In this document: piece by piece, positions 54,598-64,000 of the stretch
How positions within the stretch are numbered: the first letter of the stretch is position 1
Layout: each line of letters starts with the position of its first letter
Assembly: GCA_037783545.1 (NCBI GenBank)
Contig: JBBELK010000052.1
Span: 310,001 to 374,000 of the forward strand
DNA: 64,000 nucleotides
Source of the DNA: Henricia sp. BOLD:AAB3569
Lineage: Eukaryota > Echinodermata > Asteroidea > Spinulosida > Echinasteridae
Direction of reading: 5' to 3'
Position numbers and translations under genes: made by a program
The notes under the pieces: generated by a model
The model's input: only the letters and a program-made list of their open reading frames with translations
Told to the model about the DNA's origin: nothing
Database searches by the model: none

Positions 54598-54809
54598 AAA
54601 CAGCTGTACCCAGAAATCAAGGTCTTTATTAAAAAGATGCTTGAAGTTGTGGTCAAAAGGGATCTAAAGCCTGATGATGTTTCCGGCAACTGATCAAAAA
54701 AAGGTTAATGTACGTACACTTGCAACTACTGGCAACTGGAAAAGCAACTGGAAAAGTACATGTATCCTACATTTGAAATAGCACGGTGCAGAACCTTGTG
54801 GATCCACGA

Positions 54810-55080
54810 AAATGATCAAATCGCCAGTTTTGATGCGGAAGCAAATAGGGCAGTGTAGTATTTAACACCCTGCTTTATGTTCCCAATAAATTGTTTACCA
54901 AACATTTTTTGAACGATATTCTTAGAAATAAAAACAGCTTGAAATTTTAGAATGACAAAAGTTTTAGATTATGAGAAAATATGACAAATGATATGGTTTC
55001 AAAATCCTAACACCCACGAGGTGGTAATGTATGTACATGCACGTGGGGTTCAAACAATGTGATCTGAACACACTCCTTGA
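54810..55080 (+). repeat. Dispersed repeat ending GTGATCTGAACACACTCCTT
   Basis: GATGCGGAAGCAAATAGGGC, GATATTCTTAGAAATAAAAA, GACAAATGATATGGTTTCAA and CAATGTGATCTGAACACACT follow the order of 20700-20945. Diverged copy. Confidence 0.7.
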
Positions 55081-55111
55081 AAGTTTAAGCATGTTTTTTT
55101 TCATGATAATA

Positions 55112-55279
55112 AGCCAGTTCGGAATCTCGCGCGCGCAATGAACGTCAATGGGATTGTGTCAAAGGTCATTTGAGATAAACACAATGCATACGTACAGGGT
55201 GCGCCTTTGTTTATCTCAAATCATCGGTCGTCAAAGTTGGGAGACGCATGCGCAGTCGAGACTCCGAACTGGCTTATAT
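55112..55279. mobile_element. MITE with AAGCCAGTTCGGAATCTCG ends, copy 2
   Basis: AAGCCAGTTCGGAATCTCGC to GAGACTCCGAACTGGCTT. Same family as 42888-43053 without the internal 21-bp duplication. Confidence 0.87.
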
Positions 55280-55524
55280 GCGTGCCGCTTTTCACTCCAG
55301 GCACACAGGGTCAGCTATGTCTCTCACCTCCAACAATTCACAGCAAGAACCAGTAGAAGAGAAAGTATTGCTGGACAAACTCGTCTTTGGCTGGTCTGGG
55401 TAGATTTCTGCAATATTGCCTTCATAGTGAAGCTGTAATTACTCTGCAATTCAACAAATGAGTTTTGTCACAGAACTGGCCACTATAATTTTTGCTGGAC
55501 TCTGTCTCTGAAATAAAAAATTAC

Positions 55525-55862
55525 AAAAATTGAACACGGATTTTGGTAAATTTATAATATTGGAATCGCTTATTTAATTATAAGATATACTTTCCACTTG
55601 CACTTCTGTCGGAATGTTGCATTTCTGAGGTAAATAATTACTGCATAAAGTAATGCACAAAATTAAGCCGCGAGCAGTCAGTGCGTAAGCGCGACAGCAG
55701 AGGGCGTTGCACGCGCGCATGAATGGTTATCTTGTGCACTAACTGAATGCAATTTTTAAAGAAGATCATGTGATTTTTTTTACAGAAAAGCAACATTTGT
55801 GACAAAAGTGGAAGTGTGAAGTATATCTTAGAATTGAATAAGCTATCCCCATCCCTGGAGCA
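55525..55862. mobile_element. TIR element (AAGATATACTTCCCACTTGC family), copy 2
   Basis: AAGATATACTTTCCACTTGC, TTCTGTCGGAATGTTGCATT left; AGCAACATTTGTGACAAAAG, AAGTATATCTTAGAATTGAA right; centre TAAGCGCGACAGCAGAGGGC. Confidence 0.82.
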
Positions 55863-56596
55863 ATATTTAGGTGACAAAAAGCCCTACCCTCGGGTGGAAA
55901 ACATGCACGTTTTGCTATTTATGCACAGAAATTTGTATTTCAATGGGTAAAAATCCCCACCCTATGGGGCACGAACGACGTGACCAAACCCCCACCTAAG
56001 GGGTGGTGCAGCGCATGTGAAGGGGGAGGGGAAACTGTATGTACACGATGATATCTTGTACGTACATGATAATTATCGTGTACGTACATGATAATATAGT
56101 ACACAATAAGTAATGATAACTTTATTTCCTTTTCATGCCAAGTGCAACAAATTGTTTATTGCGCCAAGAAAGAACAAAAATCAAAGTGCGCCACGTAGGG
56201 AAACACTCAGGATATCGTTTGCCAACAACTGGTATCCGGCTGTCCATAGACGAGTGCACAAAAACACTGTAACCAGTGGTGAAGTTGGCAACGGTTTGCG
56301 TAAGTGGAACGCAGTCCTACGAATATGGATAATCGGCAAAATTGTACGTAAACCGGACCTTTTTTCTCGGCTTCCGCTGTTTACGAAATATCTAATTTAT
56401 CGCATTAGAACATGCGCAAATGCGCAGTTTAATGCGCAAACTCATTTAAACGAAGCTCGTACTCCATTCCGCAGCTCGATTGAGCGATTGCAGCTCAAAG
56501 CGGCGGCCAAACGGTAGCTTGATTGAACTGCGCAGCCCAATCGAGCGATTACATTTTATCTAGCGAAAGTTCCCAACTGGTTATTAATTGGAAAAA
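55863..56596. other. Intergenic with a palindromic GTACGTACATGATAAT patch
   Basis: 56040-56100 has inverted and direct copies of GTACGTACATGATAAT. A 134-codon frame at 56113-56517 has no recognisable domain and is not annotated as a gene. Confidence 0.55.
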
Positions 56597-56900
56597 AATT
56601 GCGGAGTAAATAAGATAGTCGCCAGAAATTTTGGTAGGAATGGGACAGTCATAACATGGAGCTATAAAATAGCTCCATGGTCATACAGAACCCAATACAA
56701 TTTCTAGAAAGTATAGAAATCTTTCGCGCGTTTCTTTTCGGCATAACATGAAATTGATTAAATTACATCAAAATGACTCGGGCGTGTGTTAGCTGTACAA
56801 AACAGATTTGCGTGGATTTCCTCACCAGGGACAGGGTAACCGTATTTGTACTAACGTCGCTTAGCACAGTGGAAATTCCCTGAAATCTCAGGATGATCGA
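56597..56900 (+). repeat. Dispersed repeat, copy 2 (pair with 17727-17998)
   Basis: Same word order as the first copy, plus a 31-bp palindromic insert near 56655 (CATGGAGCTATAAAATAGCT then CCATG). Confidence 0.8.
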
Positions 56901-57604
56901 GTGGCGGTAGGAGTTATAGAATTGCTTGTGGCATGATAATCATGCAACATGTCCCGACAATTTGTAGCAATGCCAATGTTGCAACCGGTTCAACCTCAAC
57001 GACAAGTCGCTGTCCTATCCTGTGGAGAGTTCAGGATATAAACTGGTGCATAAATAAAATCCACGTTGGATTAGCACGCGCGCGTACGCATGTAAATATT
57101 GAAATAGACTGGTTCCCTTGTCCTTATATTAGAGCCAGTATAAACTACATACTAGTACGTAATTAGGAAAAACATGTACGAAAGTGTCAGGACCGTTAAA
57201 GTGTTATAGCGCCCTCTAGACATTGAGTTCTGTATATTCAATTCTGATGATCGCTTAATTGATGATAAACATGCAAATTTTAACCTCAATTACCCATCCA
57301 ATTAATCATAAATCTCAGACTAACTGTAATTAGCTAGTCATTTAGAAGGTTCTCCTTCCGTTCCATGCGTGATTAGTTAAAGTGAGTACCCATTTAGATG
57401 ATAAAAGGGATAATTTGTTGGCTAGTTTTATCACTATCATCAGTCACGTAATTGTTTACGATGGTGCCGTTAAGCGTTGTGGTTATGCATTATAGTCCAT
57501 GCAACACCCGCATGTTTTTCATGTAATTTAGCGTTCGTATAAATAAGGTTTTGTTGTGTTGAAACTATAATGCCTGAACTATAAATAGGATATTTTGTTC
57601 GTAT

Positions 57605-57985
57605 ACATTGACAAAATTTTTAAGGAAATTACCTCCTGGAATTAACACATAATGTAATTTTAAGATATAATTCCCACTTGCACTTTTGTCGCAAATGTTG
57701 CTTTTCTGTAGAAAAATCACGTTTTCTTCTTCAAAAATTGCCTTCAGTTAGTGCACAAGATAACCATTCACGCGCGCGCGCAGCGCCATCTGTTGTCGCG
57801 CTTACGCACAGACCGCTAGCCGCGTCATTTTGTGCATATTACTTTATACAGTAATTTTATCATTTATTTATCTCAGAAATGCAACATTTGCGACGGAAGT
57901 GTCAGTGGGAAGTATATCTTAGAATTGAATAAGCTATCGATTCCAATATATAAATTTACCCAAATCCGTGTTCAATGTATATGAA
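57605..57985. mobile_element. TIR element (AAGATATACTTCCCACTTGC family), copy 3
   Basis: CATTGACAAAATTTTTAAGG, AATTACCTCCTGG, AAGATATAATTCCCACTTGC at the left; CAACATTTGCGACGGAAGTG, GGAAGTATATCTTAGAATTG and GTGTTCAATGTATATG at the right; centre ATCTGTTGTCGCGCTTACGC. Nested in the LTR. Confidence 0.8.
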
Positions 57986-57996
57986 AAAAATACCCT

Positions 57997-58146
57997 TAAT
58001 AGACCCCTTGCATGGCGGCCATGACAGAGGGCAGTCACATTGTCACAGTGCGTCATGCACGAGTAGGCACTTTATGGATCTATTGTCACATCATTTAAAT
58101 ATAAAAACCTGCCCACTGTCATGGCCGCCGTGCAAGGGGTCTATTA
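57997..58146. mobile_element. 150-bp MITE, AATAGACCCCTTGCATGGCG ends
   Basis: AATAGACCCCTTGCATGGCG then GCCATGACAG, mirrored by CTGTCATGGCCGCCGTGCAA then GGGGTCTATT; flanking TA on both sides. Confidence 0.88.
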
Positions 58147-58303
58147 GATATGAGGACAAGTAAGGACTGCATTTTCTTGCTGATGTATCCGAAGATTTGT
58201 TTAATAAGACAAATTTATAACCAGTATTTTTGGTACATGTAATGTCATGTACATGTATTACCGTCATTTTGCATGTAAACTTATGATTGTATAATTTGGT
58301 AGA

Positions 58304-58452
58304 ACCATGGCTTATCTAGAACCCACATGGCTTATCTAGAACCCACATGGCTTATCTAGAACCCACATGGCTTATCTAGAACCCACATGGCTTATCGAGA
58401 ACCCACATGGCTTATCGAGAACCCACATGGCTTATCGAGAACCCACATGGCC
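58304..58452 (+). repeat. 20-bp tandem repeat ACCCACATGGCTTATCTAGA
   Basis: About seven units; the first four have TATCTAGA, the next three TATCGAGA, the last is degenerate. Lies in the leader region of the BEL element. Confidence 0.95.
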
Positions 58453-58663
58453 TAAAGAGACACGCCTAACCAGACCTTGCATGACTGAAAGACTAACTAA
58501 TGAGCTACTTCCAGTTAATATCGCAACTCTGCCAGTTCTAAGCTTCATCCATATGGGTCTTTCCACAGTAATGGGGTACATTTCTGTAACATTAAAGATC
58601 TTAGGTCCCAGTTCACTTCAAATGTCTTCTTAATTTTATCTTTAAATTATCAAGCTAAACTGA

Positions 58664-58942
58664 GGAAATGAAGCTGCCGACTGCCAGCTACGTCAATTTG
58701 ACGACCAAGCTCGTTCCGCTCGACTTCAAGCTGAGGAAGTAGAACGCCAGGCCTTATTACGGGAACGTGAGGCACTTACGACAAAATTGTCCCGCCAACG
58801 CAGACTTCGTCAAGCCCAACAAGAAATGATTGAGTTTGAAACGATTATTCAAATAATCAACAATGAGTCATCGGCATTGAATGTCGTGCCACCCATACAT
58901 GTAACCAGTAATGTGGCGACCAACCCTGATGCGCCATCCTGA
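58664..58942 (+). pseudogene. BEL/Pao gag N-terminal coiled-coil fragment
   Basis: 93-codon open stretch rich in Glu, Arg, Gln and Leu: EAADCQLRQFDDQARSARLQ, AEEVERQALLRERE, KLSRQRRLRQAQQEMIEFET. Predicts a coiled coil, as usual for the start of BEL gag. Ends in a stop after NPDAPS. Confidence 0.6.
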
Positions 58943-59311
58943 ATCCACCGCCTTTGCACCCACCACCGTCAAGCGCTGCTGTGCCCTTATCTCCGACTCC
59001 AGACACCCAGTTAACACCCCCATGTGTTCCTTAACCGAGTGTCATGATGCTCCACCCAGGGCTCCCCCTTTGACGTCACCACCGGACATTCATCAAACAC
59101 CCCTATGTGTTTAGTTCTCTGAATGTGATGGTGCCCCCTCATCGAATTCACATCCTGACAATCAGCAGACACCCCCCTGTGTTTCATCCTCTGTTTGTCA
59201 TGGTGCCCCATTGAGTTCAACCATACCTGCATCAGTGCCAACCTGTGACGTCACAGACAATCCAGCCCTGTACTGAGGAATTGCCCTCCACATCTAGCGT
59301 TCCCGTATGCT

Positions 59312-59485
59312 CCTGTGCCATCCTTAGCAGCTCCGCCAGTACCGACGGTGATGGACATCCTTGTTGCCTCATCACATGGCATCCCTAAGCCAACGTTGCC
59401 CAAGTTTTCCGATGGGAAGGAAAAGGAATTTGCCCTATTGATGTACATCCACATCTCACCAAACCATGCAAATATCAAATTTTGA
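59312..59485 (+). pseudogene. BEL/Pao gag middle fragment
   Basis: Frame PVPSLAAPPVPTVMDILVAS then PKPTLPKFSDGKEKEFALLM, resembling the LPKFxGd... entry into the Pao gag domain. A stop at 59483 and further stops break the remainder (to about 60000). Confidence 0.5.
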
Positions 59486-60034
59486 TTGACCGACTTGGTG
59501 GCAGAGCTTTAAAGCTTGCCAAGTCATTCCTGTATGCCCCCAATTAAGCCATACACTTTAGCCCTTTCTGCCCTAACAGAAAAGTATGGTCAACCGCGTG
59601 CAGAGCGAGATTGCAGCCATCATGTTAATTCCACCAATCAAGTATGGAGATGCCAATGCCTTTGATGATTTCTCCCTTGATGTTCTCTCCCTCGTTGGGA
59701 TGTTCCAAGCATTAGAGGGTCCTAATGGAGTTGAACTCCGATGCGGGTCACATGTCAACTGGCTTCTGTGTAAACTCCCCCTTTCTCACTAGAACAGTTT
59801 CATGGAGTATTGCCTGAACAAGGGCATATTGAAGTCTGACAGTAGTAAGACCTACACATTGCCCTGGTTCTCAGAGTGGCTTCGCACTAAGTCACAGTCC
59901 CAGAACTTCGCCAGCAGAGCAGTATCGAGTTACAACTTTGCCAGCTCCAAACCGACTCACCAGCCGAGTCAGTCCCGGCCAGCGAAGAAGAGGTTTCTAC
60001 CAATATGTTCATGGCGTCACCGAACACGAAGGAG

Positions 60035-60512
60035 AAACATAAGAACAAGCCAATGCCATATTGTCCCTACTGTGACAACAAGGAACATTACCTTCAGTTG
60101 GTGGATGCCCTGAAATCAAAAAGTTAAGCACTGACCAGGTCCGCAATTGGATCAAGGATAAGGGGCGATGTTAGAAGTGTGGCCGAGCCACTAAACCCAG
60201 TGACTGCACACTGAAGAAGCCTTGTCATACGACGCGTGCAAGGAAATACACCTGACTGTACTACATGACGCCTCCCAAAGGGCTACCAGCCATGTGTACA
60301 TGCTCCAGACGACTACCCAGGCTGTCTTCGTTGATAAGCCGACTCGCCCACACAACGTGATGTTGAAGATTGTACCAGTCACCATCCACGGTCCAGGAGG
60401 CTCCATTGACACCTACGCCATCTTGGACGATGGTCCTGAAAGAACCATGATAATGCAGCCTGCAGCTGACCAGCTCAAGTTTAGTGGCAAACCTAAAAAA
60501 CTATGCTGCTGA
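60035..60512 (+). pseudogene. BEL/Pao gag zinc knuckles and protease
   Basis: KPMPYCPYCDNKEHYL (about 60050), then after frame changes KCGRATKPSDCTLKKPCH (about 60175-60230) and CKEIHLTVLHDAS are gag zinc knuckles in the usual BEL layout. The protease follows at 60360-60470: VPVTIHGPGGSIDTYAILDD then GPERTMIM. ILDDG-x-x-RTMI is the BEL/Pao aspartic protease motif (DDG in place of DTG). The frame breaks at 60512. Confidence 0.8.
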
Positions 60513-60631
60513 GAACCACCCGTGAGGACATCGTTGAGTGCCAAGGTCAGTCTTGCATTTTCCAGTTGACTGCCAAAGATATAGTCCTGAAGTGATGTAC
60601 ACAATAACAGGCGCCTTCTCAGCCAGTATAC

Positions 60632-60877
60632 TTGTGCTTATCACAATATACCTATCCAGTTGAAGCACTTCAACACCTTTACCTCCATCTGCGCTGCCTA
60701 CAGTTGCCTATTATCAACAAGGCTTCTCCACTTGTCCTCATCGGATCTGATCAGGCAGATCTCATCGCAGCCAGACATCCCATCAGAGCTGGTCCTCGTG
60801 GCCCTCTAGTGGCCATCAACACAAAGTTGGGTTGGATTCTCCAGGGACCGACGGGGAACCTAAAGCAGCTGAAATAA
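60632..60877 (+). pseudogene. BEL/Pao protease-RT linker
   Basis: Reads LQLPIINKASPLVLIGSDQA, DLIAARHP, GPLVAINTKLGWILQGPTG. LIG-D..(D/H)L and T-K-LGW-x-x-x-GP are conserved between protease and RT in Pao polyproteins. Ends in a stop at 60877. Confidence 0.8.
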
Positions 60878-60942
60878 CAGCGGGACTTTAAGACCTTTCT
60901 GTTTCCTCCAACAAGCGATGTCATGCAGCATGTAGAGAGGCT

Positions 60943-61788
60943 GTGGCAGGCAGATGTACTTCCATACGCTCAAGGCAAGATCAGCAGGCAATCCAGATGT
61001 TAGAGGCCAAGACTTGCCGTACTGAAGTCAATGGCATATTACGTTACGCAACGCCCCTGTTGAGGCTGAAGGACAATGTCAAGTTCCAAGCCCCCAAGGA
61101 GGCAGTGCTACCAACCTTGAAGGGGACCGAGAAAAGGCTCAACAAACATCCAATACTTGCCCAGAAGCATACCGAGCTCATCGCCAAGTTGGTTGATGCC
61201 GGACATGTGCGCATTTTACCAAACGATGTCGCAGCTCAGTCTGAAGAGTCGTGGTTCATCCCCCATCATACAGTGCAGCATAACGGAAAGTTTCGGCTAG
61301 TGTTTAACTGCTCTTTCCGGTATGATGGCCTAGTCCTCAACGAGCATCTCCTCCCTGGACCGACCCTTGGAGCGTCACTCATTGGCGTACTACTCTGCTT
61401 CAGGCAGCACAAAGTGACCATCTCCGGTGACATTAAGGCGATGTTTCATCAAGTGTGCCTGCTGCCAGAGGACCGATGCCTCTTCCGCTTTCTGTGGCGA
61501 AACCTACAGGCTAATAAGGAACCATACATCTATGAATGGCATGTTCTTCCCTTCGGCTCTACCTGTAGTCCTTGCTGCGCTTCCTTTTCCCTGAGGAAGC
61601 ATGCCCTCGACCACCAGGAAGATTGTCCACAAATTGCAAGGGCAGTGGATGAGTTCTTCTATGTCGACAACTGCCTGCGAAGCCTACCAACGAAGGAAGA
61701 TGCCAAAGCTCTCGTCCATAACTTGCGAGACCTTTTTGCTGATGCTGGCTTTGAAATACGCCATGGGCCAGCAACATCCCCGATGTAG
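60943..61788 (+). pseudogene. BEL/Pao reverse transcriptase
   Basis: Open for 281 codons: KHTELIAKLVDAGHVRILPN, FIPHHTVQHNGKFRLVFNCS, LNEHLLPGPTLGASLIGVLL, TISGDIKAMFHQVCL, RFLWRNLQ, WHVLPFGSTCSPCCASF and DEFFYVDNCLRS. GDIKAMFHQV and YVDN are the Pao palm motifs (YVDD in active enzymes), so the second catalytic Asp of the YxDD box is Asn. A frameshift at about 61770 ends the frame; the continuation (VVENLPPEARSDGCELWLTF) is in another frame. Confidence 0.92.
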
Positions 61789-62284
61789 TAGAGAATCTGC
61801 CTCCAGAGGCTCGGTCAGATGGATGCGAGTTATGGTTAACCTTTGGGGAAGCAGACTCCACAGAAGCTACCTTGGGATTGCTGTGGGAATGCAGCTCAGA
61901 TATCCTGAAGTATCGCCATCGACCAATTAGCTACGATTGTCTCAACATGAGGAACATGTATAAAATACTGGCCAGCCAGTATCATCCCATAGGGCGGCCC
62001 TGATAAGGCAAAAAGGTGTATCTTGAATAGAGAACAATGGAAAATACACCGTTTTGCCTTGTGAGGGCCGAGGGTATCTTACTCCATTCACCGCCCGAGC
62101 GAGAGTCCTTGTTCAAGACCTGTGGAAGACGAAGCGCAGTTTGGATGATCCCCTTGAAGCCGGAGAAATCCGAGAGCGATGGCAAGCTTGGGAGAATGAA
62201 CTGCTAAACCTGACTGAAGTCAAACTCAACAGGTGCCATACACCCATTGATGTCGATCCAGAAGTAGCCTATACCGGCATTTCC

Positions 62285-62642
62285 ACATTTTCTGTGACGC
62301 ATCCGAAAGACTCTATGGTGCCCTAGCTTATCTCCGCACGGAAGATAAAGCACACAACATCCATGTCAGCTACGTAATGGCCGGATCCCGTGTTGACCCC
62401 AAACGACAACTCTCCATGCCTCGGCTGGAGCTGTCTGCAGCTTTAGCAGGTGCCCAGCTGGCTGAGCTTCTCCGGAAAGAGTTGACTCTTCCCATCAGTG
62501 ACGTCATTGTGTGAAGTGATTCGCCCACTCCTTGCCGGTACAAGGTCGTTGTAGGCACTCGTGTTGCAGAAATTCAAACACTCACCGACATCGACAAGTG
62601 GCGCTACGTCGACACGAAGAATAACCCTGCTGATATGACCTG
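62285..62642 (+). pseudogene. BEL/Pao RNase H region
   Basis: Frame IFCDASERLYGALAYLRTED, YVMAGSRVDPKRQLSMPRLE, LSAALAGAQLAELL, then a TGA at 62512 just before SDS, an internal gap, and YKVVVGTRVAEIQTLTDIDK, WRYVDTKNNPADMT, TGA at 62640. FCDAS-YGA, PRLELSAA and NPAD are conserved Pao RNase H features. Confidence 0.85.
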
Positions 62643-62679
62643 ACTAGAGGCAATACCCTAACCTCGGCCGTTCCAGCAG

Positions 62680-63135
62680 ATGGATGGTCCTCCCTTCCTA
62701 AGACTGACTTCCGATATGTGGTCAGCTCACCCAGCCACTCAGACAGATGGTGTAATTACCATACATCCAAACAACCTACCAGACCCATCCGAGTACGACA
62801 CATGGGATGACCTTGTTACGGCCACCGTACAACGTCTTCATGGGCGGCCGAAGATCCCGACCACACAGCCGACCAGCGGACATGAGACCCACCTGTTTCA
62901 GCGTGCCCACGAAGATTCCTTTCGTGAGGAGGTTGCTTGCATTAAGGCCGGCACAGAGATTCCTCGCAGCAGCAGACTTCTGCAGCTTGCTCCAGAGCAT
63001 GATGAGTCTTGTGGTCTCATCCGAGTAGGAGGACGTCTTCGTCGTACCCAGGAACTAGCTAAAGATACCAAGCATCCCATCCTGCTTGATCCAGTGCACC
63101 CCCATAACCTGCCTTCTCATTGGCGACTACGATGA
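62680..63135 (+). pseudogene. BEL/Pao integrase N-terminal part
   Basis: Begins MDGPPFLRLTSDMW (the WxGPxFL junction) and ends with RSSRLLQLAPEHDESCGLIR, VGGRLRRTQELAKDTKHPIL and LDPVHPHNL, the conserved stretch before the integrase zinc-binding HHCC. The catalytic core expected next is absent. Confidence 0.88.
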
Positions 63136-63144
63136 GAAATTGCT

Positions 63145-63678
63145 GCACTACGGACCAGAGCAAGTTCTGGATACTTCGCGGGAGGGAAGCAGTCCGCAAA
63201 CATCAACGCAAGTGCTTCCCCATACTTTGGAGGAGCATGGGAACGGGTGATAAGGTGTGTGAAGGATAACCTCAAAGTCGCCTTGAATGGACAGACCGTT
63301 CCGGAATCGGTACTACGCACTGTGCTTATCGAGGTGGAGGGAATCTTGAATTCGAGGCCTCTGGGATATGTCTCACTGAATGCTGAGGATCCTGACCCAG
63401 TTACTCCAAACCTCCTCCTGATGGGGCGGCTTGATGCCTCCTTGCCTCAAGTCGTCTATCCTGCCAGAGATCTACTTGGCCGACGACGCTGGAAACGCTC
63501 CCAAGTCCTCGCTGACTGTTTCTGGGCCAGCTTCGTAAAGTCGTACCTCCCAACCTTTCAAAAGCTTCAGAAATGGCAGGTGGAGCGTCCTGACTTGACT
63601 ACGCAGAGACCTTTCCTGGTTCCGATGATCGTGTCCGTACTGCCAGCGTTAAGGTTCGGAATAAGATACGCCTCCTGA
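63145..63678 (+). pseudogene. BEL/Pao integrase C-terminal part
   Basis: SPYFGGAWERVIRCVKDNLK, LIEVEGILNSRPLGYVS, PVTPNLLLMGR, RRWKRSQVLADCFWASFVKS and YLPTFQKLQKW. HFGGxWER-x-x-x-x-K and E-x-x-LNSRPL are the end of the DDE core (third catalytic residue region) and the following domain. It joins 63135 almost directly, so most of the DDE core (two Asp) is deleted. Confidence 0.9.
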
Positions 63679-63799
63679 GGTCAGCGACGAAAACCTCCTC
63701 TACGGTGAAGTCGACTAAGCCTGAACTGAGACTCCTTGTGCTGGAATCATGTTTGTTTTTTTGATTTCATTAAATTAAATACTCAAATTTAGGGGCGGC

Positions 63800-63914
63800 T
63801 GTACGAAAGTGTCACGACCGTTAAAGTGTTATAGCGCCCTCTGTTGACATTGAGTTCTGTATAATTTATAACCAGTATTTTGGGTGCATGTACATGTATT
63901 ACCATCATTTTGCA
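63800..63914 (+). mobile_element. BEL/Pao 3' LTR, internally deleted
   Basis: TGTACGAAAGTGTCACGACC, GTTATAGCGCCCTCTGTTGA, TTGAGTTCTGTATA match the 5' LTR start; TTTATAACCAGTATTTTGGG and CATGTACATGTATTACCATC to TTTTGCA match its end. Only 115 bp versus 1.1 kb on the left. Confidence 0.75.
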
Positions 63915-63955
63915 TTTTTCGAACGGCGCAGTTGAGAGTTCTCGCCGACGAGCAG

Positions 63956-64000
63956 GCCCGGTTAGCTCAGTCGGAAGAGCATATGGGACTCTTAATCCCA
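63956..64000 (+). tRNA. tRNA-Lys(CTT)-like, cut by window end, probably not canonical
   Basis: GCCCGGTTAGCTCAGTCGGA starts like eukaryotic tRNA-Lys(CTT). D-arm GCTC-AGTCGGAA-GAGC and anticodon arm TGGGA-CTCTTAA-TCCCA (anticodon CTT) are intact. Three bases (ATA) separate the D and anticodon stems where one is normal, so it may be a pseudogene or SINE head. The T-arm and acceptor 3' strand lie beyond the window. Confidence 0.65.

Larger units (their letters stand above)
57175..58273 (+). mobile_element. BEL/Pao 5' LTR with nested MITEs
   Basis: Starts TGTACGAAAGTGTCAGGACC and ends near ATTACCGTCATTTTGCA; both ends match 63800-63914. CGTATAAATAAGG at about 57537 is a likely LTR promoter TATA box. 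Two elements are nested inside (57605-57985 and 57997-58146). The right LTR lacks about 0.97 kb of this internal sequence. Confidence 0.7.

Noticed and set aside
56113..56517. 134-codon ORF in intergenic DNA
   Set aside because: No recognised motif, no splice or promoter context; length is compatible with chance.

Overview
The window is eukaryotic nuclear DNA. Its genes are split by spliceosomal introns with GT/AG borders that preserve phase, and most of the sequence is transposon-derived. The frequent TACATGTA and AGGCCTAT words, together with the gene content, suggest an invertebrate deuterostome such as an echinoderm, hemichordate or cephalochordate. That placement is inference; only the metazoan type of the genes is secure.

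Three host genes lie on the + strand. (1) 776-14973: the C-terminal eight exons of a fatty-acid transport protein / very-long-chain acyl-CoA synthetase (SLC27A family); the N-terminal exons are left of the window. (2) 25225-30096: a complete three-exon gene for a secreted, probably GPI-anchored Ly6/uPAR-type cysteine-rich protein. (3) 41263-49349: ribosomal protein eS17 (RPS17), with a probable first exon carrying only the ATG behind a 5'TOP-like tract and three certain coding exons. No functional link between the three is apparent.

The rest is mobile DNA. 1-15 kb: two LINE fragments, several terminal-inverted-repeat (TIR) elements in SLC27A introns, and a 4.7 kb foldback (9272-13976) whose arms each carry five tandem repeats, a TATA box, a Tc1-like DNA-binding domain and an RNase H fragment. 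15-25 kb: intergenic; TTAA-flanked MITEs, dispersed repeats and a 0.66 kb palindrome. 25-34 kb: Ly6 gene and its 3' side, with nested MITEs. 34-41 kb: two copies of a ~3.4/2.5 kb block, each with an A/T-rich 20-bp repeat array, then a tandem 550-bp duplication holding two more arrays in inverted orientation; block A also carries a 28-copy 15-bp palindromic minisatellite. 41-49 kb: RPS17, whose first intron holds a 3.4 kb element with a visible 12-bp target-site duplication. 49-57 kb: intergenic MITEs and a SINE. 57.2-63.9 kb: a decayed BEL/Pao LTR retrotransposon. The window ends inside a tRNA-Lys(CTT)-like sequence.

The observations most worth a second look are the minisatellite beside a MITE end with an unexpanded seed in the paralogous block, the composite foldback, the repeat arrays abutting the RPS17 start, and the 12-bp-TSD element full of TGACGTCA words. 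Nothing here proves a new functional system.
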